Numbered from the stretch's first letter, positions 38,184 through 46,773 are shown. The stretch is 64,000 nt of DNA from Amycolatopsis nalaikhensis (GCF_030264295.1 NZ_CP127173.1:7385501-7449500); one strand, 5' to 3'. Numbers and translations are program-made. The notes: generated by a model from the sequence alone, not told the origin.

Positions 38184-39132
38184 TCATGCCGGGGCCCGGC
38201 CGTCCACAAGGGATTCGATGCCGGGCGGGAGGCTCGCCCGGTGGGCCGGGTCGGCCACGAACCCCACGAGTGCCGAGCGCAGGGCGCGGACCGCGCGTGT
38301 CGGGTCGACGTCGCGGCGGGCGGCCAGCTGCACGATCCGCGTCATGCCCGCTTCCGGCGTGAACCGCGTCATCCGGAACCGCTCGCCCGCCACCGTGCTC
38401 GGCACCACCGCCGCCCCGACGCCGGCGCGGACCAGCTCCAGCACGGCGTCCATCTCGCCGCCCTCGATGGCGAACGACGGCTCGAACCCGGCCGTGCGGC
38501 ACGCGTTCACCGTCGCTTCGCGGACGTCGTACCCGCGGCGGAACATCACCAGCGGGACCTCCGCCAGGTCGCGGACGGCGAGGCGGGCGCCGTCGGCCGC
38601 GACCGGGACGGCCGGTGACGAGATCACCACCAGCTCTTCCAGCAGCAGGGGCGTCGCCGACAGTTCGGAGTCGCCCGGCGTCCGGGCGCCGGCCAGCAAG
38701 GCCAGGTCGAGTGCGCCCTCGGCGAGCCGTTGCCGGAGGTCGCCGGAACCGCTTTCGTGCAGCTCCAGCTGGATGCCGGGGTAGCGGCGGCGGAACGCGG
38801 CGAGCACCGCGGGCAGCAGGCCCGTGCACAGGCTCGGGGGAGCGCCGAGCCGGACCCGGCCGCGGTCCAGCTCGTCGAGCTTCCCGGACCGCGCGCCGCG
38901 CGCTCTCGGCTTCCGCGAGGATCCGCCGCGCGATCGGCAGGAGCGTTTCGCCCGCCTCGGTGAGGGTGACGTTGCCGCGGATCCGGTGGAACAGCGGGGC
39001 GCCGAGGTCGTGTTCGAGGGCCCGGATCTGCTGGGACAGCGACGGCTGGGCGACCCGTGCCTGCTCGGCCGCGCGGGTGAAGTGCCGGTGTTCGGCCACG
39101 GCGACGAAGTAGGCGAGCTGCTGGAACTGCAT
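38184..39132 (-). pseudogene. LysR-family regulator broken by a one-base frameshift
   Basis: The N-terminal helix-turn-helix (MQFQQLAYFVAVAEHRHFTR, PSLSQQIRALEHDLGAPLFH) runs in one frame to about base 38885, and the effector-binding domain (DELDRGRVRLGAPPSLCTG through to the stop at 38184) is in the next frame. The joint is at GGGAAGCTC (minus strand, 38879-38885): removing one A gives a smooth linker. Both parts are otherwise well kept, so either the event is recent, it is a sequencing error, or expression needs frameshifting. It is divergent from sdhCAB, which such a regulator would normally control. Confidence 0.85.
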
Positions 39133-39141
39133 CCGTCGAGC

Positions 39142-39156
39142 ATAGCCGTTGCCTAT
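39142..39156. promoter_or_regulatory. LysR/OxyR-type site ATAG-N7-CTAT
   Basis: ATAGCCGTTGCCTAT has the T-N11-A core of LysR-type sites and equals the OxyR half-element ATAG-N7-CTAT. It lies in the 85-bp divergent region between the LysR gene and sdhC. Confidence 0.55.
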
Positions 39157-39217
39157 CGACTTCAGAGTTATGATGTCTTTGACCTCTGGATCGGCGGCTC
39201 TTACCGTCGGTCGGGTG

Positions 39218-39934
39218 GTGAACGACCTCGCAAACCGGCCCGCCGTGCGGCGGCCCCGCCCGGCCCTCCGGCGGTTCTGGGACTCGACGATCGGCAAGAA
39301 GATCGTCATGGCGATCAGCGGGGCGCTGCTGCTCGCGTTCGCCTTCGCGCACATGGTCGGCAACCTCAAGACGTTCTTCGGCGCGGAGGATCTCAACTCC
39401 TACGCCCACTGGCTGCGCACCATCGGCGAACCCGTGCTGCACTACGCGTGGTTCCTCTGGATCCAGCGCGTGGTCCTGCTGATCGCGCTGGTCCTGCACG
39501 TCACGGCGGCCGTGCAGCTGGTCCGGCGCGACCGCCGGGCCCGCCCGGTGCGTTACGTCCACCGCCGCCCGGTGCGGGCGACCTTCGCGGTGCGCACGAT
39601 GCGCTGGGGCGGGGCGACGCTGGCGCTGTTCGTGGTCTGGCACATCCTCGACTTCACCGTCGGCACGGTGAACCGGGACTTCGTGGCGGGCGACCCGTAC
39701 CACAACCTCGTGGCCGATTTCCGGGTGTGGTGGGTGAACCTGATCTACCTCGCCGCGCTGGCGATGCTCGGCCTGCACATCCACCACGGCTTCGCCAGCG
39801 CCGCCCGCACGCTGGGCGTCACCAGCGCACGGCGGGAACGGGCGATCAAGATCTTCGGCAGCGGGATGGCGGTCGTGGTCGCGGGCGGCTACGCGCTCGT
39901 CCCGGTCGCGGTCATGACGGGACTGGTGCACTGA
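39218..39934 (+). CDS. sdhC: Succinate dehydrogenase cytochrome b subunit
   Basis: A 238-residue membrane subunit of the five-helix type (no separate SdhD). STIGKKIVMAISGALLLAFA starts helix 1; conserved histidines lie in AHMVGNLK, HYAWF, VLHVTAA, WHILDF and LHIHHGF, enough for haem ligation. This matches the Rv0249c type of actinobacterial succinate dehydrogenase 1. The start is uncertain: GTG codons at 39215/39218 give the normal length, ATG at 39170 lies almost on the regulator site. sdhA follows after two bases. Confidence 0.88.
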   Translation: MNDLANRPAVRRPRPALRRFWDSTIGKKIVMAISGALLLAFAFAHMVGNLKTFFGAEDLNSYAHWLRTIGEPVLHYAWFLWIQRVVLLIALVLHVTAAVQLVRRDRRARPVRYVHRRPVRATFAVRTMRWGGATLALFVVWHILDFTVGTVNRDFVAGDPYHNLVADFRVWWVNLIYLAALAMLGLHIHHGFASAARTLGVTSARRERAIKIFGSGMAVVVAGGYALVPVAVMTGLVH

Positions 39935-39936
39935 CC

Positions 39937-41868
39937 ATGGACGGTTACCGGATCGGCGACCCGATCGCCGACACGAAGGCTCCCGCGGTTGCGCTGGAGA
40001 ACCGCTGGGACGAGAGGAAGTTCGCCGCCAAGCTGGTGAACCCGGCGAACCGGCGCAAGCACCGCGTGATCGTGGTGGGCACCGGGCTGGCCGGGGGTTC
40101 GGCGGGGGCGACGCTGGCCGAACAGGGCTACCACGTGGTGCAGTTCTGCTTCCAGGACTCGCCGCGACGGGCGCACTCGGTGGCGGCGCAGGGCGGGATC
40201 AACGCGGCGAAGAACTACCGCAACGACGGCGATTCGGTGTATCGCCTCTTCTACGACACGGTGAAGGGCGGTGACTTCCGGGCCCGGGAGTCCAATGTGT
40301 ACCGGCTGGCGCAGACGTCGGTGCAGATCATCGACCAGGCCGTGGCCCAGGGCGTGCCGTTCGCGCGGGAGTACGGCGGCCTGCTCGACACCCGTTCCTT
40401 CGGCGGGGTGCAGGTGCAGCGCACGTTCTACGCCCGCGGCCAGACGGGCCAGCAGCTGCTGATCGGCGCGTACCAGGCGTTGTCGCGCCAGATCGACGCG
40501 GGGAACGTGGAGCTGCACGCGCGCACGGAGATGCTGGACCTGGTCGTGGTCGAGGGCCGGGCGCGGGGCATCGTGGCGCGGGACCTGGTGACCGGGGAGA
40601 TCACGACGCACCTGGCCGACGCCGTCGTGCTCGCCACGGGCGGCTACGGCAACGTGTTCTACCTGTCCACCAACGCGAAGGGCTCGAACGCGACGGCGAT
40701 CTGGCGGGCGCACAAGCGGGGCGCGTACTTCGCGAACCCGTGCTTCACGCAGATCCACCCGACGTGCATCCCACGGTCGGGGGAGCACCAGTCGAAGCTG
40801 ACGCTGATGAGCGAGTCACTGCGCAACGACGGTCGCATCTGGGTACCGAAGCGCAAGGGCGACACCCGCCCGCCCGGCGAGATCCCGGAGGAGGAGCGCG
40901 ACTACTACCTGGAGCGGCTGTACCCGAGTTTCGGGAACCTGGTGCCGCGGGACATCGCGTCGCGGGCGGCGAAGAACGTCTGCGACGCCGGGTTCGGCGT
41001 CGGTCCCGGCGGGCTCGGGGTGTACCTGGATTTCGCCGACGCGATCGCGCGGCTGGGCCGTCCGGCGATCGAGGCCCGCTACGGCAACCTGTTCGACATG
41101 TACCAGCGCATCACGGCGGAGAACCCGTACGAGGTGCCGATGCGGATCTACCCGGCGATCCACTACACGATGGGCGGGCTGTGGGTGGACTACGACCTGC
41201 AGAGCACCATCCCGGGGCTGTTCGTGATCGGGGAAGCCAACTTCTCCGACCACGGTGCCAACCGGCTCGGCGCGTCGGCGTTGATGCAGGGCCTGGCCGA
41301 CGGCTACTTCGTGCTCCCGGCGACGCTCAACGACTACCTCGGCCGCGGCGGCCTCGCCGACGTCGGCCCGGACGCCGCCGCGGAGGCGGAAACCGAAGTG
41401 CGTGAGCGGATCTCCCGGCTGCTCTCGATCAAGGGGACCCGCTCGGTCGACTCGTTCCACCGCGAGCTGGGCCTGCTGATGTGGGACCACTGCGGGATGT
41501 CCCGCAACCGCGAAGGCCTGGCGAAGGCGTTGGAGCGCGTCCCCGAGCTGCGCGCGGAGTTCTGGCGCGACGTCCGCGTCCCCGGCACCGGGGCCGAGCT
41601 GAACCAGGAGCTGGAGAAGGCCCACCGCGTCGCCGACTTCCTGGAGCTGGCGGAGCTGCTGCTGGTCGACGCCCTCGCCCGGGAGGAGTCGTGCGGTGGC
41701 CATTTCCGGGAAGAGCACCAGACTCCCGACGGCGAGGCGCTGCGCGACGACGAGCACTTCGCCTACGTCGCGGCGTGGGAGTACGGCGGGCCGGGGGCGC
41801 CGCCGGTGCTGCACCGCGAAGAACTGACTTTCGAGCACGTCCACCCCACCCAGCGGAGCTACAAGTGA
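39937..41868 (+). CDS. sdhA: Succinate dehydrogenase flavoprotein subunit
   Basis: A 643-residue flavoprotein: FAD motif VVGTGLAGGSAGATLAEQGY (around residue 46), flavin-linking histidine in AHSVAAQGGINAAKN, substrate-site segments FYARGQTGQQLL, QIHPTCIP and HYTMGGLWVDYD, and GEANFSDHGANRLGASALMQG. It oxidises succinate at the membrane and passes electrons to SdhB. Full length for the Rv0248c group. Two bases after sdhC and GTGA-overlapped with sdhB. Confidence 0.96.
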   Translation: MDGYRIGDPIADTKAPAVALENRWDERKFAAKLVNPANRRKHRVIVVGTGLAGGSAGATLAEQGYHVVQFCFQDSPRRAHSVAAQGGINAAKNYRNDGDSVYRLFYDTVKGGDFRARESNVYRLAQTSVQIIDQAVAQGVPFAREYGGLLDTRSFGGVQVQRTFYARGQTGQQLLIGAYQALSRQIDAGNVELHARTEMLDLVVVEGRARGIVARDLVTGEITTHLADAVVLATGGYGNVFYLSTNAKGSNATAIWRAHKRGAYFANPCFTQIHPTCIPRSGEHQSKLTLMSESLRNDGRIWVPKRKGDTRPPGEIPEEERDYYLERLYPSFGNLVPRDIASRAAKNVCDAGFGVGPGGLGVYLDFADAIARLGRPAIEARYGNLFDMYQRITAENPYEVPMRIYPAIHYTMGGLWVDYDLQSTIPGLFVIGEANFSDHGANRLGASALMQGLADGYFVLPATLNDYLGRGGLADVGPDAAAEAETEVRERISRLLSIKGTRSVDSFHRELGLLMWDHCGMSRNREGLAKALERVPELRAEFWRDVRVPGTGAELNQELEKAHRVADFLELAELLLVDALAREESCGGHFREEHQTPDGEALRDDEHFAYVAAWEYGGPGAPPVLHREELTFEHVHPTQRSYK

Positions 41869-42611
41869 AACTCACGGTGCGCATCTGGCGCCAGGCGGGC
41901 CCGGCGGCCGAGGGCAGGCTGGTGTCCTACCCGGTCGAGGACCTGAGCCCGGACATGTCCTTCCTCGAGCTGCTGGACGTACTGAACCAGGAGCTGATCG
42001 AGAACGGCGAAGAGCCGGTGGCGTTCGACCACGACTGCCGCGAGGGCATCTGCGGCTCGTGCGGCGTCGTGATCAACGGGCAGGCGCACGGGCCGGAGCG
42101 CACGACGTCCTGCCAGCTGCACCTGCGCTCGTTCGCCGACGGCGACGTCGTCGACGTGGAACCCTGGCGCGCCAAGGGGTTCCCGGTGATCAAGGACCTG
42201 GTCGTGGACCGCTCGGCGCTCGACCGGATCGTCCAGGCCGGCGGGTACGTCAGCGCCCCGACGGGCAGCGCCCCGGACGCGCACGCGACGCCGGTGCCGA
42301 AACCGGACGCGGACCTGGCGTTCGACAACGCGACCTGCATCGGCTGCGGCGCCTGCGTCGCGGCCTGCCCCAACGGCTCGGCGATGCTGTTCACCGCGGC
42401 GAAGGTCACCCACCTTTCGCTGCTGCCGCAGGGGCAGCCGGAACGCGCCCAGCGCGTGCTGGACATGGTGGACACGATGGACGCCGAAGGCTTCGGCGGC
42501 TGCACCAACACCGGCGAATGCGTCGCGTCGTGCCCGAAGGGGATCCCGTTCGCCTCGATCGCCACGCTCAACCGGGAGTACTTCAAGGCCGCGCGGTCCG
42601 GGCGCCGCTGA
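41865..42611 (+). CDS. sdhB: Succinate dehydrogenase iron-sulfur subunit
   Basis: A 248-residue subunit with all three cluster sites: 2Fe-2S ligands in CREGICGSCG with a late Cys in TTSCQLH, then CIGCGACVAACP and CTNTGECVASCPKGIP for the 4Fe-4S and 3Fe-4S clusters. Start GTG at 41865 overlaps the sdhA stop. The operon order CAB and the absence of sdhD fit actinobacterial succinate dehydrogenase 1. Confidence 0.96.
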   Translation: MKLTVRIWRQAGPAAEGRLVSYPVEDLSPDMSFLELLDVLNQELIENGEEPVAFDHDCREGICGSCGVVINGQAHGPERTTSCQLHLRSFADGDVVDVEPWRAKGFPVIKDLVVDRSALDRIVQAGGYVSAPTGSAPDAHATPVPKPDADLAFDNATCIGCGACVAACPNGSAMLFTAAKVTHLSLLPQGQPERAQRVLDMVDTMDAEGFGGCTNTGECVASCPKGIPFASIATLNREYFKAARSGRR

Positions 42612-42618
42612 CCGGCGA

Positions 42619-42635
42619 CCTGGAGGAACTCCAGG
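42619..42635. repeat. Small inverted repeat between sdhB and the LLM gene
   Basis: CCTGGAG-GAA-CTCCAGG, eight bases after the sdhB stop. It includes the only GGAGG upstream of the LLM start and could act as a weak terminator or mask that ribosome site. Confidence 0.45.
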
Positions 42636-42650
42636 GATACGATCGTGATC

Positions 42651-43490
42651 ATGCGATTCGCCATCAAGACTTCACCGCAGAACACCGAATGGGCGGACAT
42701 GCTCGCCGTGTGGCAGGCCGCCGACGAGATCGAGCTGTTCGAATCCGGCTGGACGTTCGACCACTTCTACCCGATTTTTTCGGATTCGACCGGTCCGTGC
42801 CTGGAAGGGTGGGTGACGCTGACGGCGCTCGCGCAGGCGACGAAGCGGCTCCGGCTGGGCACGCTGGTCAGCGGGATCCACTACCGCCACCCGGCCCTGC
42901 TGGCGAACATGGCGGCGACGCTCGACATCATCTCCGGCGGCCGTCTCGAGATCGGCGTCGGCGCGGGCTGGAACGAAGAGGAATCCGGCGCGTACGGCAT
43001 GCGGCTGGGGTCGGTGAAGGAGCGCAGCGACCGGTTCGAGGAGGGCTGCGAGGTCCTGGTGAGCCTGCTGACCAAGGAGACGACGACGTTCCAGGGTGAG
43101 CACTACCAGCTGACGGACGCGCGGTGCGAACCGAAGGCGGTGCAGCGCCCGCACCCGCCGATCTGCATCGGCGGCAGCGGCGAGAAGCGCACGCTGCGCA
43201 CGACCGCGAAGTACGCCCAGCACTGGAACTTCGTCGGCGGGACCCCGGAGGAGTTCGCCCGCAAGCGCGACGTGCTGCACGCGCACTGCGCGGACATCGG
43301 CCGCGACCCGGCGGAGATCACGCTGTCGTCGCACGTCCGCCTGGGCCCGGACGCGGACTACGCGAAGGTCGCGGCGGAGGCGGAGAGCCTCGGCGAGGTC
43401 GGTCTCGACCTGGCGATCGTGTACCTCCCGCCGCCGCACACCCCGGCGGTCCTGGAGCCGCTGGCGAAGGCCCTCGAGCCGTTGCGCTGA
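42651..43490 (+). CDS. LLM-class F420-dependent oxidoreductase
   Basis: A 279-residue luciferase-like TIM barrel: MRFAIKTSPQNTEWADMLAV, SGWTFDHFYPIFSD, TLVSGIHYRHPALLANMAAT, LDIISGGRLEIGVGAGWNEEE and PICIGGSGEKRTLRTTAKYA are diagnostic of the F420-dependent LLM group (Rv1855c/TIGR03560-like). It will reduce or oxidise a small substrate with F420; the substrate is not predictable. The ATG at 42651 gives the family's typical N-terminus; a GTG at 42645 is possible. It is 39 bp after sdhB and may be read through. Confidence 0.93.
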   Translation: MRFAIKTSPQNTEWADMLAVWQAADEIELFESGWTFDHFYPIFSDSTGPCLEGWVTLTALAQATKRLRLGTLVSGIHYRHPALLANMAATLDIISGGRLEIGVGAGWNEEESGAYGMRLGSVKERSDRFEEGCEVLVSLLTKETTTFQGEHYQLTDARCEPKAVQRPHPPICIGGSGEKRTLRTTAKYAQHWNFVGGTPEEFARKRDVLHAHCADIGRDPAEITLSSHVRLGPDADYAKVAAEAESLGEVGLDLAIVYLPPPHTPAVLEPLAKALEPLR

Positions 43491-43500
43491 GCCGGTCCCG

Positions 43501-43587
43501 AGCGCCCCAATGTGGCCTTCGGTGCGTCTGACGCAACCAAGGCGGCCTTCGGTGCGTGTGACGCAACCAAGGCCGCCTTGGGGCGCT
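43501..43587. repeat. Hairpin with two tandem 30-bp repeats, GGCCTTCGGTGCGT family
   Basis: AGCGCCCCAA (43501-43510) pairs with TTGGGGCGCT (43578-43587). Between them are two 30-bp units (43514-43543 and 43544-43573) that differ at a single base, each with the mini-palindrome GCGT-N3-ACGC and with CCTT matched by AAGG. It lies 10 bases after the LLM stop; the remaining 160 bp before the DUF1540 gene hold no other clear element. Confidence 0.85.
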
Positions 43588-43753
43588 TGGGTCCATCTCG
43601 ACCCGACTGGGTTAGTCCGGCGGGAATCTCACCCGGCCGGGCGGGGAAGATCACCCGGCCGCGTCTTCGCGAATTGCGTGGCCTCCGACCCGGTGGCAGC
43701 GTCGGGCGCACCGAACTGTTTTCCCACCACGGAAACGGAACAGGAGTCGCGCC

Positions 43754-44050
43754 ATGACCACCACCGAAATGCCCGCCGTGCACGAATGCACGGTCAGCGG
43801 GTGCTCCTACAACCACGACGGCTGCCACGCCTACGCCATCACCGTCGGCGGCGACAACGGCTCCGCCGACTGCGGCACGTTCGTCCCGCTGAACACCAAG
43901 GGCGGCCTCGACCGCGTCGTCGCGCAGGTGGGTGCCTGCTCGCGAGCCGACTGCCGGCACAACTCGTCGCTCGAGTGCACGGCGTCCAGCATCCGGGTCG
44001 GCCCCGGCGAGGGCGGGCACGCGGCGAACTGCCTCACGTTCACCAAGTAG
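43754..44050 (+). CDS. Tandem DUF1540 cysteine-rich protein
   Basis: A 98-residue soluble protein with eight cysteines in two similar blocks: C12-x4-C17-x6-C24-x15-C40 and C62-x4-C67-x7-C75-x17-C93. The first block (ECTVSGCSYNHDGCHAYAIT) is the DUF1540 signature C-x4-C-x-YN...C-x-A-x-x-I. Metal binding is likely; the function is unknown. ATG at 43754 with GGAACAGGAG upstream. A strong terminator follows. Confidence 0.85.
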   Translation: MTTTEMPAVHECTVSGCSYNHDGCHAYAITVGGDNGSADCGTFVPLNTKGGLDRVVAQVGACSRADCRHNSSLECTASSIRVGPGEGGHAANCLTFTK

Positions 44051-44056
44051 TGGAAG

Positions 44057-44094
44057 GGGCCGGACGGCGGGCTGGGGGATCCGCCGTCCGGCCC
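44057..44094. terminator. GC-rich 14-bp hairpin terminator
   Basis: GGGCCGGACGGCGG and CCGCCGTCCGGCCC form a perfect stem around ten bases, seven bases after the DUF1540 stop and between convergent genes. Confidence 0.85.
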
Positions 44095-44144
44095 GTGGCC
44101 GGGACCCGCGCCGGTCCCTGCAGCCAGGACGCGGGCCCCTGGTC

Positions 44145-44969
44145 TCAGGGGGAGCGCCAGTCGTGGCCGGGGTACGCCGTCCCGGCCTGGGCGCCCATCA
44201 GGAGCAGGCCGCCGTCGACGGCGACCGAAGTTCCGGTGATGTAGCCGGCCGCCGGCGTTGCGAGGAACGCCACCGCCGCCGCGACCTCGGCCGCGTGGCC
44301 GGTGCGGCCGAGCGGGATGCCGGGGCGCTCCTGCTCGCGCGGGTCGGCGTCGGTCTGGCCCGTCATCGGCGTCGAGATCTCGCCCGGCGCCACCGAGTTC
44401 ACCGTGATGCCGTGCTCGGCCAGTTCGAGGGCCAGCACCTGCGTCAACGCGCCCGCGCCCGCCTTGGCTGCGCAGTACGGCGCGGCACCGACGCGCGGCA
44501 CGTGCTCGTGGACGCTGGTGATGGTGATGATCCGGCCGCCGTGGCCGGCGTCGATCATGTGCCGGGCCGCGCGCTGCGACAGCAGGAACACGCCGTCGAG
44601 GTCGACGTCGAGGACTTCGCGCCACTTTTCGTAGCTGAGGTCGAGGACGCGCTGGCTGCTGCCGGTGCCGGAGCAGTTGACGAGGACGTCGATACCGCCG
44701 AGGTCTTCGGCGAAGGCGTCGACGACGTCGGCGGCGCCGGGCAGCTCGGTCAGGTCGAGCCGCCGGACGTGGGCGGCGGCCCCGCGCGAGCGCACTTCGG
44801 CGGCGGTTTCCTCGGCGCCGTCGGCGTCGGAGTGGTAGGTGATCCCGACGTCCAGGCCGCCACCGGCGAGGGCGACCGCCACCGCGCGCCCGATGCCGGA
44901 GTCGGCGCCGGTCACGACGGCGCGCCGCGGCGAGGCGGCTTCGGCGGGCAACGGCGCCGGCAAGGACAC
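44145..44969 (-). CDS. SDR-family oxidoreductase
   Basis: A 274-residue classical SDR: TGADSGIG (about 20-27), YHSDADGAEETA, DLTELPGA, NCSGTG in place of NNAG, a Ser in ITITSVHEH and YCAAKAG as Tyr-x3-Lys, ending in GYITGTSVAVDGGLLLMG. The glycine motif GADSGIG and the overall layout are those of glucose-1-dehydrogenase-like stress SDRs. A GTTT-N15-TGGTAG promoter lies 27 bp upstream, suggesting stress induction. Confidence 0.92.
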   Translation of the reverse strand: MSLPAPLPAEAASPRRAVVTGADSGIGRAVAVALAGGGLDVGITYHSDADGAEETAAEVRSRGAAAHVRRLDLTELPGAADVVDAFAEDLGGIDVLVNCSGTGSSQRVLDLSYEKWREVLDVDLDGVFLLSQRAARHMIDAGHGGRIITITSVHEHVPRVGAAPYCAAKAGAGALTQVLALELAEHGITVNSVAPGEISTPMTGQTDADPREQERPGIPLGRTGHAAEVAAAVAFLATPAAGYITGTSVAVDGGLLLMGAQAGTAYPGHDWRSP

Positions 44970-44995
44970 GGGCTTCTCCCTTCGTCACCCTGCGG

Positions 44996-45020
44996 CTACC
45001 ACGTGCTCCCCGGACTAAAC
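44996..45020 (-). promoter_or_regulatory. Sigma-B/F-like promoter, SDR gene
   Basis: Minus strand: GTTT, 15 bases, TGGTAG (one mismatch to GGGTAG), 27 bp ahead of the SDR start. Confidence 0.45.
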
Positions 45021-45047
45021 CCGCGGCCGCCGGGGTACTCCGGCCGG

Positions 45048-46067
45048 ATGAGACTGGCCGTGCTGGACATCGGGTCGAACTCGGCCCAGCTGCAGGTGGT
45101 GGACGTGTCCGCCGGGGCGCCGCCGCTCCCGGCGCACGCGGTGAAGGAGCCGACGCTGCTCGCGGAGGAGCTGCTGCCGGACGGGAAGCTGAGCGAAGAC
45201 GGCATCGAGCGCGTGACGGCGGCGGTGAGCCGCGCGGTCGACGCGGCGGTCCGGCTCGGGGTCGACCACCTGTACCCGTTCGTCACGGCGGCGGTCCGCG
45301 ACGCGGTCAACCGCGAGGAGGTCATCGACCGCATCCAGGCGGGCTCGGGCATCCGCCCCCAGTTCCTCTCCGGCGAGGAAGAGGCCCGCTTGACGTACTT
45401 CGCGGCCCGCCGCTGGTACGGCTGGTCATCGGGACGGCTGCTCCTGATCGACATCGGCGGCGGATCGATGGAATTGGTCCTCGGCCGCGACGTCGAGCCG
45501 GAGCTGGCGGTCTCGCTGCCCCTGGGCGCGGGCCGGCTGACCCGCGAGTTCCTGACGGCCGACCCGCCGACGCGCAAGCAGCTGAAGGCGGTGCGCCGGC
45601 GCGTCCGCGACACGCTGTCCGAGGTCCTGGACCGCCTGCGCTGGGAGGGCCCACCCCGCCGCGTCGTGGCGACGTCGAAGACGTTCAAGCAGCTGGCCCG
45701 CCTCGCCGGCGCGGCACCCCAGCGCAAGGGCCCGTTCGTGACGAGGGAGCTGTCGGTGGCGGACCTGCGCGACTGGCTCCCGCGGCTGGCGCAGGTCCCG
45801 GCGGCCGAGCGTGCGAGGATGCGCGGGATTTCCCACGCGCGAGCCCGGCAGGTGGTGGCGGGGGCGCTGGCGGCGGAGGTGACGCTCTCGGCGCTCGACG
45901 TGCCGCGCGTGGAGATCTGCCCGTGGGCGCTGCGGGAGGGCATTCTGCTGCGGCACTTGGAGCGGGTCGCGGACACGCCCGCGTTGCCGCTGCAGCCGTT
46001 GACCCGGCACCCGGATGCCGCGGTTCGGCACCTGCGTCCGGCGGAGGAGCAACCGGTCCCGTCCTGA
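45048..46067 (+). CDS. Ppx/GppA-family phosphatase
   Basis: A 339-residue exopolyphosphatase/pppGpp-phosphatase-like protein: phosphate loops AVLDIGSNSAQLQVVD and LLLIDIGGGSMELVLG of the ASKHA fold, catalytic Glu region SGEEEARLTYF, and DVPRVEICPWALREGILL. At this length it has only the two ASKHA domains, like mycobacterial Ppx1/Rv0496. It may trim polyphosphate or hydrolyse pppGpp. The start ATG lies 79 bp from the divergent SDR. A hairpin repeat follows the stop. Confidence 0.93.
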   Translation: MRLAVLDIGSNSAQLQVVDVSAGAPPLPAHAVKEPTLLAEELLPDGKLSEDGIERVTAAVSRAVDAAVRLGVDHLYPFVTAAVRDAVNREEVIDRIQAGSGIRPQFLSGEEEARLTYFAARRWYGWSSGRLLLIDIGGGSMELVLGRDVEPELAVSLPLGAGRLTREFLTADPPTRKQLKAVRRRVRDTLSEVLDRLRWEGPPRRVVATSKTFKQLARLAGAAPQRKGPFVTRELSVADLRDWLPRLAQVPAAERARMRGISHARARQVVAGALAAEVTLSALDVPRVEICPWALREGILLRHLERVADTPALPLQPLTRHPDAAVRHLRPAEEQPVPS

Positions 46068-46071
46068 GGTT

Positions 46072-46150
46072 GCTGAAGGGGACGTTCGTCTCATCTGATG
46101 CGCTGAAGGGGACTTTCCTCGCATCACATGCCAGGAAAGTCCCCTTCAGC
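46072..46150. repeat. Intergenic hairpin repeat, GCTGAAGGGGAC family
   Basis: GCTGAAGGGGACTTTCC (46102-46118) and GGAAAGTCCCCTTCAGC (46134-46150) are perfect 17-base arms; an extra GCTGAAGGGGAC lies at 46072-46083. It fills the gap between convergent genes exactly as its relative at 10406-10485 does. Confidence 0.88.
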
Positions 46151-46158
46151 CCACCCCG

Positions 46159-46680
46159 TCACAACCAGCGGCGCAGCAGCCGGGTGACCAGCGGCATCAC
46201 CACATATGTCATCGACGTCAGCAGCACCACCGGGAACAACGCCGAGCGCGCCCACAGCGGCCAAGCCGCCGTCAGCGGAACGACCCACGCCTGGAACGCC
46301 AGCACCAGCGGATACACCGCGACCAGCGAGATCAGCCACATCTTCCACCGAGGCGGCGGCTTCATCGTCGCCGCCGCCTCGGACGGGACGTGGAACCACG
46401 TCTCCAGCCCCGTCCGGTGCTGCTGCGCCGTCTTCGTCGCCGCCAGCTTTCGGGCGTGGCGCAACCACTTCTCGCGCTCCGGGGAGTCCAGCCAGTCGCG
46501 TAGCTGGCGCCTCGTCGCGAACTGGTGGACGACGTGGAAGTCGCGGCTGTCCTCGTTGTGCACCACCGTCGCCGCGAGGTTGCCCGGGAAGCGGGCCGCC
46601 TCCGCCGTCGCTCCGCGGGCCCACTCCGCGAACTCCGCTATCCGGTCCGGCTTCGCGCGCCAGCTGTACACCGTGGTCAC
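46159..46680 (-). CDS. ABM-domain (antibiotic biosynthesis monooxygenase-like) membrane protein
   Basis: A 173-residue protein. Residues 1-100 are a ferredoxin-like ABM domain (TTVYSWRAKPDRIAEFAEWA, FPGNLAATVVHNED, FHVVHQFATRRQLRDWLDSPERE), followed by two membrane helices (MWLISLVAVYPLVLAFQAWV and ALFPVVLLTSMTYVVMPLV). This fusion is a known actinobacterial type; no cofactor binding is evident and the role is uncertain. The GTG at 46680 follows AGGAGGAG; a GTG at 46734 is also in frame. A stress-type promoter precedes it. Confidence 0.82.
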   Translation of the reverse strand: MTTVYSWRAKPDRIAEFAEWARGATAEAARFPGNLAATVVHNEDSRDFHVVHQFATRRQLRDWLDSPEREKWLRHARKLAATKTAQQHRTGLETWFHVPSEAAATMKPPPRWKMWLISLVAVYPLVLAFQAWVVPLTAAWPLWARSALFPVVLLTSMTYVVMPLVTRLLRRWL

Positions 46681-46744
46681 CGGCTCCTCCTGGTGACCGC
46701 GGCGGACCTTGGTGTCCGATGTGGACTGAGACACGATCACCCGG

Positions 46745-46770
46745 TTACCCGCCGCCGGGGCGGGTGAAAC
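46745..46770 (-). promoter_or_regulatory. Sigma-B/F-type promoter, ABM-protein gene
   Basis: Minus strand GTTT, 16 bases, GGGTAA. It is back to back with a matching promoter on the plus strand. Confidence 0.55.
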
Positions 46771-46773
46771 AGG

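Noticed and set aside
43501..43587. Possible CRISPR array
   Set aside because: Only two adjacent units with no unique spacers between them, and no cas genes in the window.
43501..43757. Open frames translating the tandem repeats into Ala/Thr-Lys-Ala peptides
   Set aside because: The frames exist only because the DNA repeat lacks stops; the hairpin and repeat structure explains the sequence better than coding.
46068..46158. KGTF-type repetitive peptide frame after the Ppx gene
   Set aside because: Same reason: an intergenic inverted repeat read as protein, without a ribosome site.
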